From Rhizobiaceae bacterium (GTDB lineage: Bacteria > Pseudomonadota > Alphaproteobacteria > Rhizobiales > Rhizobiaceae), in the NCBI GenBank assembly GCA_019635695.1, contig JAHBYZ010000007.1:62001-126000 (forward strand): 64,000 nt of DNA, read 5' to 3'. Below the pieces are notes generated by a model. The model was given only the letters and a program-made list of their open reading frames with translations, was not told the origin of the DNA and ran no database searches. Shown here piece by piece: positions 24,518 to 33,474 of this stretch (its first letter is position 1; each line of letters begins with the position of its first letter). The translations under genes were made by a program, and so were the position numbers.

Positions 24518-25095
24518 TCGAATTTCACGCCGCGCTCGGCGATGAAGGTCGAGTAGGTGTCGTAGCGCACGATCGGGTCGCCGCCCTTCCATTCGCTGGT
24601 AAGCGTGCGGATCGCCTCGCGGGCACGGCGCCATTTCGGCGGCACCAACTCCAGCATCGGGCCATAGAGCGTCGGCGACTCGTAGTAGGTGATGGGCAGA
24701 TCCTGTCCCGCCACGCGGATCTCGTAGACCGGCTTGTAACCGGCCGCTTCGACGGTTCGCGTCGCCAGCGCGTGGTCGTGCACCCAGAAGCCGAGGTGCT
24801 GCAGCCCCTCGCGGCCGGCGGCCAGGAACTCGGTATAGGGCGACGGCGCGTCGTTCTTCTGCTCGATCAACTCGATCTGCACGTCGCCCATGAAACCGAA
24901 GGCGTATTTCATCTCCACCGACACGGGCTTGCCGCGCATGTAGGTCACCGGCGGAGGCTGCGCCGTGCCGTGCTCCATACACACGAAGGGACCGACGCCG
25001 AACACGTCGATCCAGTGGCGCATCGCTTTCTCGACGTCGCGGACGACGAAGCCGAGCTGCGTTGCCGGCCCGAGCAGCGGCGAAAGCGCGTTCAC
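24514..25095 (-). CDS. VOC-family (glyoxalase/dioxygenase fold) protein
   Basis: 193 aa from a GTG at 25095 overlapping the thiolase stop as GTGA; this places [26 protein letters not shown], the first VOC beta-alpha motif, at residues about 11-36. The second module contains [23 protein letters not shown] and ends in [19 protein letters not shown]. Such two-module proteins bind a metal through His and Glu residues; H (in GLQHLGF) and E (MLELV) are in place for part of the site. Methylmalonyl-CoA epimerase and ring-cleaving dioxygenases share this fold. It is coupled to thiolase, so a CoA-ester epimerase is possible. Confidence 0.78.
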   Translation of the reverse strand: MNALSPLLGPATQLGFVVRDVEKAMRHWIDVFGVGPFVCMEHGTAQPPPVTYMRGKPVSVEMKYAFGFMGDVQIELIEQKNDAPSPYTEFLAAGREGLQHLGFWVHDHALATRTVEAAGYKPVYEIRVAGQDLPITYYESPTLYGPMLELVPPKWRRAREAIRTLTSEWKGGDPIVRYDTYSTFIAERGVKFD

Positions 25096-26297
25096 GAGAA
25101 GATCTCGAACAGGCCGGCCGCGCCCATACCGCCGCCTACGCACATGGTGACGATGCCGTACTTCGCCTTGCGCCGGCGGCCCTCGATGAGGATGTGGCCG
25201 GCCGTGCGCGCGCCGGTCATGCCGAAGGGATGGCCGACGGCGATGGCGCCGCCGTTGACGTTCATCAGCTCCGGGTCGATGCCGAGCTGGTCGCGGCAGT
25301 ACAGCGCCTGGCTGGCGAAAGCCTCGTTCAGCTCCCACAGGCCGATATCCGATACCTTGAGTCCTGCCAGCTTCAGCAGCTTCGGCACGGCCAGCACGGG
25401 GCCGATGCCCATCTCCTCGGGCGCGACGCCGGCCACGGCCATGCCGCGATAGGCGCCCAGCGGCTTCAATCCGCGCTTCTCGGCCAGCTTGGCGTCCATC
25501 AGCACCAGCGCGGCCGCGCCGTCGGAGAGCTGTGAAGCATTGCCGGCGGTGATGTATTCGCCGGTCTTGACCACCTCGCCGTCGGCAAACACCGGCGGCA
25601 GCTTGGCCAGTCCCTCAAGCGTGGTGTCGCCGCGGATGCCCTCGTCGGCGGTCAGCGTCACCTCCTGCGGCTTCTGCTCCTTCGTCTCCTTGTCGGTGAC
25701 CAGCTTCACCGTCTTCAGCGGCACGATCTCGTCGTCGAATTTGCCCGCCTTCAGTGCCGCTGCCGAGCGGAGTTGACTGGCCAGCGAGAACTCGTCCTGC
25801 GCCTCGCGGCTCACGCCGTATTTCTTCGCCACGATCTCCGCGGTCTCGATCATCGCCATGTATTCGTGCGGCCAGTTGGCCAGCACCGCCTGCGAACGGC
25901 TGCGGTAGCTGTTCTTGTGCTTGTTCTGGGTCAGGCTGATCGACTCGACACCACCGGCAACGACGATGTCCATGCCGTCGACCATGATCTGCTTGGCGCC
26001 AGTGGCGATCGCCATCAGGCCTGACGAGCACATGCGGTCGATGGTCATGCCCGAAACGCTGGTCGGCATGCCCGCGGCAGCTGCGGTCAGCCGGCCGATA
26101 TTGTAGCCCTGCGTGCCCTGCTGCGCCGAGCACCCGAGGATGATGTCCTCGACCTCGCTGGGATCGACCTTCGCGCGCTCGATTGCTGCCCGCGCGACAT
26201 GGCCGGAGAGTACCGGCGCCTCGGTGTCGTTGAAGGCCCCGCGAAAGGCCTTGGCGACCGGGGTGCGGGCGACGGAAACGATGACGGCTTCGCGCAA
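25092..26297 (-). CDS. thiolase (acetyl-CoA acyltransferase)
   Basis: 401 aa from the TTG at 26297, chosen for GGAG 8 nt upstream and because [20 protein letters not shown] is the normal thiolase start; a TTG at 26312 is less likely. The acylated Cys is in [10 protein letters not shown] (about residue 90), NEAFA is in ELNEAFASQ, the active-site His is in [19 protein letters not shown], and the second Cys is in [16 protein letters not shown], so the enzyme should be active. It cleaves 3-ketoacyl-CoA with CoASH. It forms a unit with the VOC gene and has a perfect operator 65 bp upstream. FadA6-like function is plausible, but the sequence is closer to general acetyl-CoA acetyltransferases. Confidence 0.9.
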   Translation of the reverse strand: MREAVIVSVARTPVAKAFRGAFNDTEAPVLSGHVARAAIERAKVDPSEVEDIILGCSAQQGTQGYNIGRLTAAAAGMPTSVSGMTIDRMCSSGLMAIATGAKQIMVDGMDIVVAGGVESISLTQNKHKNSYRSRSQAVLANWPHEYMAMIETAEIVAKKYGVSREAQDEFSLASQLRSAAALKAGKFDDEIVPLKTVKLVTDKETKEQKPQEVTLTADEGIRGDTTLEGLAKLPPVFADGEVVKTGEYITAGNASQLSDGAAALVLMDAKLAEKRGLKPLGAYRGMAVAGVAPEEMGIGPVLAVPKLLKLAGLKVSDIGLWELNEAFASQALYCRDQLGIDPELMNVNGGAIAVGHPFGMTGARTAGHILIEGRRRKAKYGIVTMCVGGGMGAAGLFEIFS

Positions 26298-26354
26298 GGG
26301 AGGCTCCTGCAATTCTGGAGCCTAGACCGTTAGGTGCCGCGTTGCGCGGCAACA

Positions 26355-26370
26355 TCGTCCGCGCGGACTA
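26355..26370 (-). promoter_or_regulatory. operator copy 9
   Basis: On the minus strand TAGTCCGCGCGGACGA, a perfect copy followed by TGTTGC, centred 65 bp before the thiolase start and just after the stop of the upstream SDR, so it gives the thiolase its own promoter. Confidence 0.7.
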
Positions 26371-26384
26371 CGACCTTGGAGAGG

Positions 26385-27161
26385 TCAGATCGAGTATCCG
26401 CCGTCGACGCAGATCACCTGCCCGGATACGAATCCGGCCCGCGACGAGGCCAGGAATGACACGGCTTCAGCCACGTCGATCGGCTGGCCGTTCTTCTTCA
26501 GCGGCGTGTTCTTGGCGGCGGCTTCCATGTACTTGTCGTCGATGAAGCCGAGCTTTGTCAGCTCCGGATGCTGGCCGGCCTCGATGATGCCGAGCGCCAC
26601 GCCGTTTGCGCGGATGCCGTAGCGGCCCTCTTCCTTGGCGATGCCCTTCATCATGGCGTTGACGCCCGCCTTCGGGATCACCGACAGGCCGTCAGCCGAG
26701 GCGTAGCGGTAGTGCGCGGCCGTCTGCACGGCCACGACCGAACCGCGCGCGGCGCGTAGCGCCGGCAGGCAGGATTGCACCACATTGAAGAAGCCGAATG
26801 TGTCCTGCATCAGGTGCTTCTTCATCAGCTCCGGATCGACCTTCGACAGGTGGATCAGCGGCACCAGCGGCCCCGCGGCATAGACCAGCGTGTGGATGCC
26901 GCCATGCTGCTCCAGAACCTTTGCCACGAAGGCGCGAACGTTCTCGGTTTCCTCAATGTTCAGCCGGTGGATGCTCGCCTTGCGTCCCTCGCCCTCGACC
27001 AGCCCCGCGGCGAGCTTGGCGCGCGCCTCGTTGCCGAAATAGGTCAGCGCCACGTCGCAGCCGTCGCGCGCCAGCACACGGCAGATCTCGGCGCCGACGC
27101 CGCCCGAGCCGCCGATGACGACGGCCGTGCCCTGCGCCGGATAAAGTGCGTCAGCCATCAT
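26385..27161 (-). CDS. SDR-family protein with catalytic Tyr replaced
   Basis: 258 aa. The Rossmann motif IGGSGGVGAEI (about 16-26), a basic or hydroxyl-rich cofactor region (TYFGNEARAKL) and the C-terminal VSGQVICVDGGYSI mark an SDR. At the active site, the residue four before the conserved Lys in GLSVIPKAGVNAMM is Ser rather than Tyr; a Tyr occurs earlier in HYRYASADG. The overall look is near enoyl-ACP reductase-like or divergent SDRs, in which the Tyr spacing differs. It starts 7 bp before the end of the acyl-CoA dehydrogenase upstream and belongs to the long unit beginning at 33195. Confidence 0.82.
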   Translation of the reverse strand: MMADALYPAQGTAVVIGGSGGVGAEICRVLARDGCDVALTYFGNEARAKLAAGLVEGEGRKASIHRLNIEETENVRAFVAKVLEQHGGIHTLVYAAGPLVPLIHLSKVDPELMKKHLMQDTFGFFNVVQSCLPALRAARGSVVAVQTAAHYRYASADGLSVIPKAGVNAMMKGIAKEEGRYGIRANGVALGIIEAGQHPELTKLGFIDDKYMEAAAKNTPLKKNGQPIDVAEAVSFLASSRAGFVSGQVICVDGGYSI

Positions 27162-27167
27162 GTCTCC

Positions 27168-28370
27168 TCAGGCGTATTTCGCCAGTTCGATCCGGCCGAT
27201 CTGGTTGCGGTGCACCTCGTCCGGCCCGTCCGCGAAGCGCAGTTTTCGCGCATGCGCGTAATAGTTGGCGAGGATGAAGTCTTCCGACAGGCCGGCCGCG
27301 CCATGCGCCTGGATCGCCCAGTCGATCACCCGGCAGGCCATGTTCGGAGCCGCCACCTTGATCATCCCGATCTCGGCCTTGGCCGCCTTGTTGCCGACCG
27401 TGTCCATCATCCAGGCCGCCTTAAGCGTCAGCAGCCGCGCCTGGTCGATCAGGATGCGCGATTCGGCGATGCGCTCCAGCGTCACCGACTGCTCGCCGAG
27501 GGTCCGCCCGAAGGCGACGCGCTTCTTCACGCGCCGGCACATCAGCTCCAGCGCGCGTTCGGCGAGCCCGATCAGCCGCATGCAATGGTGGATGCGGCCT
27601 GGCCCGAGCCGGCCCTGCGCGATCTCGAAGCCGCGCCCTTCGCCGAGCAGCATGTTTTCGGCTGGCACGCGGACATTGTCGAAGACGATATCCATGTGGC
27701 CGTGCGGCGCGTCGTCGTAGCCGAACACGGTCAGCGGCCGCAGCACCGTGATGCCCTTGGCGTCGCGCGGCACGAGGATCATCGAATGGCGCTGGTGCTT
27801 CGGCGTCGCGTCGTCGCCCGAGCGGCCAAGGAAAATCATCACCTTGCATGAATCTTCACCCATGCCCGAGATCCACCATTTGCGCCCGTTGATGACGTAG
27901 TCGTCACCGTCGCGGCGGATGGTGGAGGCGATGTTGGTGGCGTCGGACGACGCCACCTCCGGCTCGGTCATGGCGAAGGCCGAGCGGATCGTGCCGTCGA
28001 GTAGGCCCGGCAACCAGCGCGTCTTCTGCGCCTCGGTGCCGTAGCGGATCAGCGTCTCCATGTTGCCCGTGTCTGGCGCGGAACAGTTGAACACCTGGCT
28101 GGAGAAGTGGACACGCCCCATCACCTCGCAGAGCGGGGCGTACTCTACGTTCGTCAGCCCTGCGCCATGCTCGGACTCCGGCAGGAACAGGTTCCACAGG
28201 CCGGCGGCCTTGGCTTTGGCCTTCAGCTCCTCGAGGATTGCCGGATGCCCCCAGCGGTCGGCCGCCACCTGCTCGTGGTACAGCCGCTCGCTGGGGTAGA
28301 CATGCGCGTCCATGAACGCCTGCAAGCGTTCGAGCAGCGCGGTTGCCTTCGGGCTATGTCCGAACTCCAT
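27168..28370 (-). CDS. acyl-CoA dehydrogenase, ACAD10/11-like class
   Basis: 400 aa from the ATG at 28370. It differs from the FadE30/31 types: [31 protein letters not shown], a long [25 protein letters not shown] helix, and the C-terminal [19 protein letters not shown] are those of the ACAD10/ACAD11-like group, which accept hydroxylated or long acyl-CoAs. Helix G ([12 protein letters not shown]) has Gly where isovaleryl-CoA dehydrogenase has Glu; an Asp (DGPDE) may serve instead. It lies between the IpdB-like gene and an SDR. The substrate is unknown. Confidence 0.88.
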   Translation of the reverse strand: MEFGHSPKATALLERLQAFMDAHVYPSERLYHEQVAADRWGHPAILEELKAKAKAAGLWNLFLPESEHGAGLTNVEYAPLCEVMGRVHFSSQVFNCSAPDTGNMETLIRYGTEAQKTRWLPGLLDGTIRSAFAMTEPEVASSDATNIASTIRRDGDDYVINGRKWWISGMGEDSCKVMIFLGRSGDDATPKHQRHSMILVPRDAKGITVLRPLTVFGYDDAPHGHMDIVFDNVRVPAENMLLGEGRGFEIAQGRLGPGRIHHCMRLIGLAERALELMCRRVKKRVAFGRTLGEQSVTLERIAESRILIDQARLLTLKAAWMMDTVGNKAAKAEIGMIKVAAPNMACRVIDWAIQAHGAAGLSEDFILANYYAHARKLRFADGPDEVHRNQIGRIELAKYA

Positions 28371-28383
28371 GCCGAGGGGTTTC

Positions 28384-29175
28384 CTATGCCGCGCGCAGGC
28401 CGGGCGGGTTGCCCTTGATGACAGTGGCGCGGATGCTCGTAGGGTCGAGCTTGCGGATGATCGCCAGTTGCTCCTCGGTCGGAGCCGCACTGGTCTTCAC
28501 GCTCTCCGCCCGCAGCAGCGGGAAGCCTGTCTCGGCCTGCACCTCCTCGAAGGTGACGCCGGGATGCAGCGCGATGACTCGCGCGGCATGGTCCGGGCCG
28601 TTGAAGTCCATGACGCACAGGTTCGTCACCACCACGCCGATGTCGACCGGCAGCTTCTTCACGCCCTCCGGCCAGCGCTTGTCGGAGAAGCCGACCGAAG
28701 CCACCACGTCCACCTCGCCCTCGATGAAGGCTCGCTTGGTGTGCGCCGGCAGGAACATCGAGTTCTTGTGGCTCACCGAATTGCCGGGGAAGCCGCGCAC
28801 GCCGAGCATCTGCACCTTGGGCTTCTTCAGGTCGCCGAGCGCGGCAATATTGCCCTGCCCCCAGCGGTCGACCTGCACCGGCGTCACCATGGCGTGGCGC
28901 TTGCCCGACCAGACTGAATCGAAGACGCGGCCGTAGGGCATCCAGCCGGAATATTTCGGCTGGTAGCCGTTGCGCGGCCCGAGCGGCACAGGCTCCTCGA
29001 CGAGATAGGCCTCGCCGTCGGTCATGCAGAGCTCCGGCGCGAAGGTCAGCTTGGCCAGCCCCACCGCGATGCGCGGCAGCGGGCCGATGCCGGTGGCGAG
29101 CACTTCGCCGCCGCCGCGGAAGGCTTCGGCGGCGGAAACGATGACGAGTTCGGCGAGCGAGAATTGCGTTGTCAT
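28384..29175 (-). CDS. ipdB: IpdB-like subunit of the ring-opening CoA-thioester hydrolase (COCHEA-CoA hydrolase)
   Basis: 263 aa from the ATG at 29175, with GAGGAGAG upstream. It has the CoA-transferase beta-subunit fold, but the catalytic SENG motif of true transferases is replaced by MTDGEAYLV (about residues 50-58), as in IpdB. Other stretches, [48 protein letters not shown] and [20 protein letters not shown], agree with recalled IpdB. IpdAB hydrolytically opens the last steroid ring carbon bond rather than moving CoA. It follows ipdA by 10 bp. Identification is strong in context; it was not searched. Confidence 0.87.
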   Translation of the reverse strand: MTTQFSLAELVIVSAAEAFRGGGEVLATGIGPLPRIAVGLAKLTFAPELCMTDGEAYLVEEPVPLGPRNGYQPKYSGWMPYGRVFDSVWSGKRHAMVTPVQVDRWGQGNIAALGDLKKPKVQMLGVRGFPGNSVSHKNSMFLPAHTKRAFIEGEVDVVASVGFSDKRWPEGVKKLPVDIGVVVTNLCVMDFNGPDHAARVIALHPGVTFEEVQAETGFPLLRAESVKTSAAPTEEQLAIIRKLDPTSIRATVIKGNPPGLRAA

Positions 29176-29185
29176 GTCGCTCTCC

Positions 29186-30064
29186 TCAGAAGGTCGGGAT
29201 GGGCAGGTTGCGGATGCGGGACGCGCCGCCGACACGGTCGGCATAGCCGCTCTCGGGCCCGGCGACGTATTTGTCGAAATACTTCTTCCAGCCGCCCTCC
29301 TCGCCGGCCAGCGCCTGGTATTCTTTGAAGTGCTCGACGTCCCAGCCGTAGAGGTCGTGCGCCGTTGTCGGGTGGGCGCCGAGCGGCGCCTCGACCACGC
29401 CGGTCACCAGATAGCGCTCGAAAAGGTTCGACTTCGCCTTGTCGGGGTGGACCAGGTCGATGCGGTCGACCAGTTCCTCGGTGGTCACGTAGCACTTGTC
29501 CGCGGCACGGGCGAAAAGCGCGTCGAAGAACGGGTCCGGCCCGTCGGTCTGCGTGTTGCCCAGCCGGTCGGCGCGGGTCACATGGATCAGCGCGACGTCC
29601 AGCTTGATCGCCGGCATCGCCAGGAAGGTCTCGCCGTCCGCGTAGGGCGACTTCACCGTCTTGAACTCGGGGTTGATGGTGGTCACGTCGGAGCCCAGTC
29701 CGACGCGCGTCGGCAGGAACGGCAGGCGGTGTCCCGCCGCCTGCAGGCCGAGCACCAGCAGGCCCTCGTCCAGCTCGCTCGCCTGCACGCCACCCGCCTC
29801 GCGGGTCTTGCGGAAGAACGGCTCGATCGGGATGAAGTCGAGCGAGACGAAGCCGTAGATCACGCGCTTCACCTTGCCGGCGGCGCACAGCATGCCAATT
29901 TCCGGCCCGCCCAGCGCAACCAGCGTCAGGTCCTTCAGGCCGGAGCGCAGTATCTCGCGCACCAGCGCCATCGGCTTGCGCCGAGGCCCCCAGCCGCCGA
30001 ACCCGATGGTCATGCCGTCCTTCAGGGAGGCCACGACATCGGCCAGTTGCATCTGCTTGTTCAT
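29186..30064 (-). CDS. ipdA: IpdA-like subunit of the ring-opening CoA-thioester hydrolase
   Basis: 292 aa; the start is ATG at 30064. GWGPRRKPMALVREILRSGLKDLTLVALGGPE (residues about 24-55), AGKVKRVIYGFVSLD, SELDEGLLVLGLQAAGHRLPFLP and the ETFLAMPAIKLDVALIHV region match recalled IpdA of Mycobacterium and Rhodococcus. The acidic DEG stretch (99-101) is where the IpdA catalytic glutamate is expected, E100 being my candidate. With IpdB it forms the cytosolic hydrolase that opens the last ring in HIP degradation. It sits 21 bp after the FadB/J-type gene in a six-gene minus-strand unit. Confidence 0.87.
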   Translation of the reverse strand: MNKQMQLADVVASLKDGMTIGFGGWGPRRKPMALVREILRSGLKDLTLVALGGPEIGMLCAAGKVKRVIYGFVSLDFIPIEPFFRKTREAGGVQASELDEGLLVLGLQAAGHRLPFLPTRVGLGSDVTTINPEFKTVKSPYADGETFLAMPAIKLDVALIHVTRADRLGNTQTDGPDPFFDALFARAADKCYVTTEELVDRIDLVHPDKAKSNLFERYLVTGVVEAPLGAHPTTAHDLYGWDVEHFKEYQALAGEEGGWKKYFDKYVAGPESGYADRVGGASRIRNLPIPTF

Positions 30065-30085
30065 CTCGTCACGTCCGTCTGCAAA

Positions 30086-32173
30086 TTACTGAAATCGCTC
30101 GTTGCTCGCCGCGAGTTTCCGCACCAGTTCCGCCGGTGCGAAAAACTCGTCACCGACAGACCGGGCGTAATGCTCCAGTCGCTCCAGAACCCCCGGCAAG
30201 CCCATCTGCGACGCCCAGAACATCGGCCCGCCCAGATGTGCGGGGAAGCCGAGGCCGGTCGTCCAGATCACGTCGATGTCGGAAGCTCGCTCAACAGCGC
30301 CCTCGCCGATCAGCTTGGCGCCTTCGTTGACAAGCGCCAGCAGGCAGCGCTCCAGCACCTCGTCGTCGGAAATCATACGGGTCGCAATGCCGCGTTCCTC
30401 GCGATGCTTCGTCAGCAGTTCGGCCACCGCGGGATCATCAGCGAGCTTGCCGTCCTCGCCATAGACATAATAGCCGCGCCCGTTCTTGCGCCCCAGCCGG
30501 CCTGCGGCGACCAGCGCCTCAGCGATACCGGCGCCACGCTCGCGCGCGCTCATGCCGGAAGCACGGGCGGCACGGGTCGCCGCCATCAGGTCGAGACCAG
30601 CCATATCGGCCAGCGTGAACGGCCCAACCGGGAAGCCGAAGCCGGAGAGCACGCGGTCGACCTGTGCCGGCGTTGCGCCTTCCTGCAGCAGGAACAGCCC
30701 CTCGCGCGTGCGCTTCGACAGCATTCGGTTGGCGACGAAGCCTTCCGAAGGCCCGACCAGCGCCGCGATCTTGCCGAGCTTTTTCGACAGAGCCATCAGC
30801 GTCGCCAGCACATCGGGCGCGGCGGCCTTTGTGCGCACGTTCTCGACCAGTTTCATGATGTTGGCCGGGTTGAAGAAGTGCATGCCGGCAAAATTCTGCG
30901 GCCGCGTGGTGGAGCGGGCGAGATCTTCGACATCGAGATAGGACGTGTTGGTGACGAGGACGGCGCGGTCCGATAGCACCCGGTCGATCGCTGCAATCGC
31001 CTCGCGCTTGGCGGCGATGTCTTCAGAAATCGTCTCGACCACGAGATCGCAGCCGGCGAGCGCGGCGATTTCCGTCGCGGTCGCAAGTCGCGCCAGACGC
31101 TCCGCCTTCTTCTCCTCGTTCAGGCTGCCGCGCTTGATGAGCCCGTCATAGTTTTTCGCGACCGCCGCGCGGGCCGCTTCCAGCGATTTGTCCGAGCGTG
31201 CGACCAGCACCACCGGCAGGCCTGCATCCAGCAACGCGATCGCGATGCCACGGCCCATGATGCCCGGTCCGACGACACCGGCCTTCGCCACCGCTCTCGG
31301 CTCGGTTCCAGCGGGGATCGCGGCCGGCTTGGCAACAGCGCGCTCTGCGGCGAAGAGATGGCGCAGGGCCTTGGACTGCGGCGACAGCACCAGCGCGCGG
31401 CAGGCGTCGCGCTCCAGCGGCACGGCGTCGGCAAACGGCGTCGTCGCGGCCATTGCAAACAGCTCTACCGCGACCTGCGGCGCCTCGCGACCGCGAAACT
31501 TCTTTGCCAGTGCTTTCTTCGCCTCGCTTTGCGCGGCAGCATCGAAAGCCGGGAATGGCCTCTCGCTTGCGCGGGGCAGCTTGCCCGCGGCCGCCAGCTT
31601 CTGCGCCAGCGCCGCCGCCGCATCGACAACGTCGCCTGCCGCCACCTCGTCCACCAGCCCGAGCTCGGCGGCGCGCTTTGCGTTCAGGTCCTTGCCCTCG
31701 GCGATCACCTCCAGCGCCGCCTCAACGCCGACGAGACGTGGCAGGCGTACAATGCCGCCGGCGCCCGGCAGCAGCCCGAGCTTCACCTCGGGCAGCGCGA
31801 GCTTCGCGCCCGCGGCAGCGACACGCGCGTTGCAGGCAAGCGCAAGTTCGAGCCCGCCCCCGAGGGCGCCGCCGGCGATGGCCGCGACCACCGGCTTGGC
31901 GAAGCTGTCGAGGCGCGCGATGATGTCGCCCAGTTGCGGGTCGCGCATCGGCTTGCCAAGTTCCGTAACGTCGGCGCCGGCGGAGAACATGCGCTCGTTG
32001 CCGGCAATGACGACGCCGTCGATGCCCGCATCGCGCTCTGCCTCGTCCAGCGCGGCCCACAGGCCGGCGCGCAGCCCTGCCGAAAGGGCATTGACCGGCG
32101 CATTGGCCATCTCGGCGACGAGAACCGGACCGCGGCGCGAGACCGCGACGGCGGGGTGAGCCTGCTGGTTCAT
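30086..32173 (-). CDS. fused enoyl-CoA hydratase / 3-hydroxyacyl-CoA dehydrogenase (FadB/FadJ-type)
   Basis: 695 aa from the ATG at 32173 (ATGA over the quinone oxidoreductase stop). Residues 1-190 are crotonase: FSAGADVTELG, GGGLELALAC and LPEVKLGLLPGAGG retain both catalytic Glu. From about residue 285 comes the NAD-binding domain (GVVGPGIMGRGIAIALLDAGLPVVLV), the active-site HFFNP, and two C-terminal domains (GFVANRMLSKRTREGLFLLQEG; GLGFPAHLGGPMFWAS). It catalyses hydration and S-specific dehydrogenation in beta-oxidation. It is upstream of ipdA in the same unit, so it probably serves the open-chain products of HIP ring cleavage. Confidence 0.93.
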   Translation of the reverse strand: MNQQAHPAVAVSRRGPVLVAEMANAPVNALSAGLRAGLWAALDEAERDAGIDGVVIAGNERMFSAGADVTELGKPMRDPQLGDIIARLDSFAKPVVAAIAGGALGGGLELALACNARVAAAGAKLALPEVKLGLLPGAGGIVRLPRLVGVEAALEVIAEGKDLNAKRAAELGLVDEVAAGDVVDAAAALAQKLAAAGKLPRASERPFPAFDAAAQSEAKKALAKKFRGREAPQVAVELFAMAATTPFADAVPLERDACRALVLSPQSKALRHLFAAERAVAKPAAIPAGTEPRAVAKAGVVGPGIMGRGIAIALLDAGLPVVLVARSDKSLEAARAAVAKNYDGLIKRGSLNEEKKAERLARLATATEIAALAGCDLVVETISEDIAAKREAIAAIDRVLSDRAVLVTNTSYLDVEDLARSTTRPQNFAGMHFFNPANIMKLVENVRTKAAAPDVLATLMALSKKLGKIAALVGPSEGFVANRMLSKRTREGLFLLQEGATPAQVDRVLSGFGFPVGPFTLADMAGLDLMAATRAARASGMSARERGAGIAEALVAAGRLGRKNGRGYYVYGEDGKLADDPAVAELLTKHREERGIATRMISDDEVLERCLLALVNEGAKLIGEGAVERASDIDVIWTTGLGFPAHLGGPMFWASQMGLPGVLERLEHYARSVGDEFFAPAELVRKLAASNERFQ

Positions 32174-33195
32174 CGCACCGTCTCCGCCTTCTTCCTGGCC
32201 GGCATCTCGGCAACCGCAGAGCCAACTCGGATCACCACCTTGCCCTTGGCCTTGCGGCTCATCACCCGATCCAGCGCCTCGCCGAAGCGGTCGAGCGGAT
32301 AGGCCTCGGATATATGCGGCCGCAGCCGACCGGCGGCGTGCCAGCGCAACAGCTCGGCAACGTTCTCGGCATTGCGCTTCGGCTCGGCGCGGGCAAACGC
32401 GCCCCACAGCACGCCGGTCACCGAAACCTGCTTCAGCAGGAGCTGGTTGAACGCGAGGTTCGGAATGTCGCCGCTGGCGAAGCCGATGACGAGATGCCGG
32501 CCGCCGGTGGCGAGGCACTTCAGCGCCGTCTCCGCCTGCTTGCCGCCGACCGGGTCGTAAACCACGTCGACGCCCCTGCCGCCGGTCAGCGCCTTCACCC
32601 GCTCGCGCAGGTCTTCCTCGGAGTAGTCGATGGTTTCCGCAGCCCCATAGGCCTTCGCCAGCGTCAGCTTCTCGGCGCTCGACGCCGCCGCAATGACGCG
32701 CGCGCCCATCTCGCGGCCGAGCTCCACGGCGGTCAGGCCGACGCCGCCCGCCGCACCCAGCACCAGCAGCGTCTCGCCGGGCCGCAGTGCCGCGCGATCC
32801 TTCAGGGCGTGATGCGAGGTCGCGTAGGCGATCAGGAAGCCAGCCGCCTCGTCGTCGTCCATGCTTTCAGGCGCCGTAAAGACGTTGCCGGCCGGAACGA
32901 CGACCTTTTCGGCATAGCCGCCGAAGCCCGTGAACGCGATCACCTTGCGGCCGGGTGCGACATTCGTGACGCCGTCGCCGATGGCTTCGATCACGCCGCT
33001 CACTTCGCCGCCGGGCGAGAACGGGAATGGCGGCTTGGTCTGGTAGCGGCCCTCGGCGGCCAACCCGTCATAGTAGTTCACGCCGCACGCCACGACACGC
33101 ACGACCACTTCACCCGGGCGAGCCGTCGGATCCTCGACTTCTTCAATCCGCAGGTCCGCAAGGGGACCGAATGCGTGGCACCGCACCGCTTTCAA
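32170..33195 (-). CDS. NADPH:quinone oxidoreductase-like zinc-independent MDR
   Basis: 341 aa from a TTG at 33195, which has GGAAGG about 8 nt upstream and starts M-KAVRCHAFGP, the usual quinone oxidoreductase N-terminus; no ATG fits. The cofactor motif LVLGAAGGVGLTAVELGREMGARVIAAASS lies near 145-175, and GVDVVYDPVGG and HLVIGFASGDIP follow. Zinc ligands are absent, as in QOR and acryloyl- or crotonyl-CoA reductase-like MDRs. It is the first gene of the unit that continues with FadB/J, ipdA, ipdB, acyl-CoA dehydrogenase and SDR, and has operator copy 10 upstream. It probably reduces an activated double bond. Confidence 0.86.
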   Translation of the reverse strand: MKAVRCHAFGPLADLRIEEVEDPTARPGEVVVRVVACGVNYYDGLAAEGRYQTKPPFPFSPGGEVSGVIEAIGDGVTNVAPGRKVIAFTGFGGYAEKVVVPAGNVFTAPESMDDDEAAGFLIAYATSHHALKDRAALRPGETLLVLGAAGGVGLTAVELGREMGARVIAAASSAEKLTLAKAYGAAETIDYSEEDLRERVKALTGGRGVDVVYDPVGGKQAETALKCLATGGRHLVIGFASGDIPNLAFNQLLLKQVSVTGVLWGAFARAEPKRNAENVAELLRWHAAGRLRPHISEAYPLDRFGEALDRVMSRKAKGKVVIRVGSAVAEMPARKKAETVR

Positions 33196-33290
33196 TTCAC
33201 TGCCTTCCGCTGGGCCTTTCGACGGCCTTCCACATGAGCGGACTCGCCGCCGTTGGTGGCGACGAATGGGACAGCCGGCGGGCTGCTGCA

Positions 33291-33306
33291 TCGTCTGATT
33301 TGACTA
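33291..33306 (-). promoter_or_regulatory. operator copy 10
   Basis: On the minus strand TAGTCAAATCAGACGA (two mismatches) followed by TG, centred 103 bp before the quinone oxidoreductase-like start that leads the ipdAB unit. Confidence 0.55.
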
Positions 33307-33350
33307 GCGCGAAACCCGCGCCGGGCCTTTCGCGCGAGGCTGTTGACCCA

Positions 33351-33366
33351 TAGTCTGTTAGGACGA
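33351..33366 (+). promoter_or_regulatory. operator copy 11
   Basis: Plus-strand TAGTCTGTTAGGACGA (one mismatch), centred 117 bp before the second ABC binding protein. Copies 10 and 11 lie 60 bp apart centre to centre and face opposite ways in the 279-bp divergent gap. Confidence 0.6.
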
Positions 33367-33474
33367 TGACCGCCTCACACGCCGTTGCGAGGCTGGCGCA
33401 GGCTGCGACGGGAGCACCTTTCCGAATGGGAAGCGGGGCAGCGCCCGGCCGGCCACTCAACTGGGAGGAAACCA

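Noticed and set aside
25092-26297. FadA6 thiolase
   Set aside because: The catalytic residues fit any thiolase and the N-terminal half differs from recalled FadA6; only thiolase is claimed.
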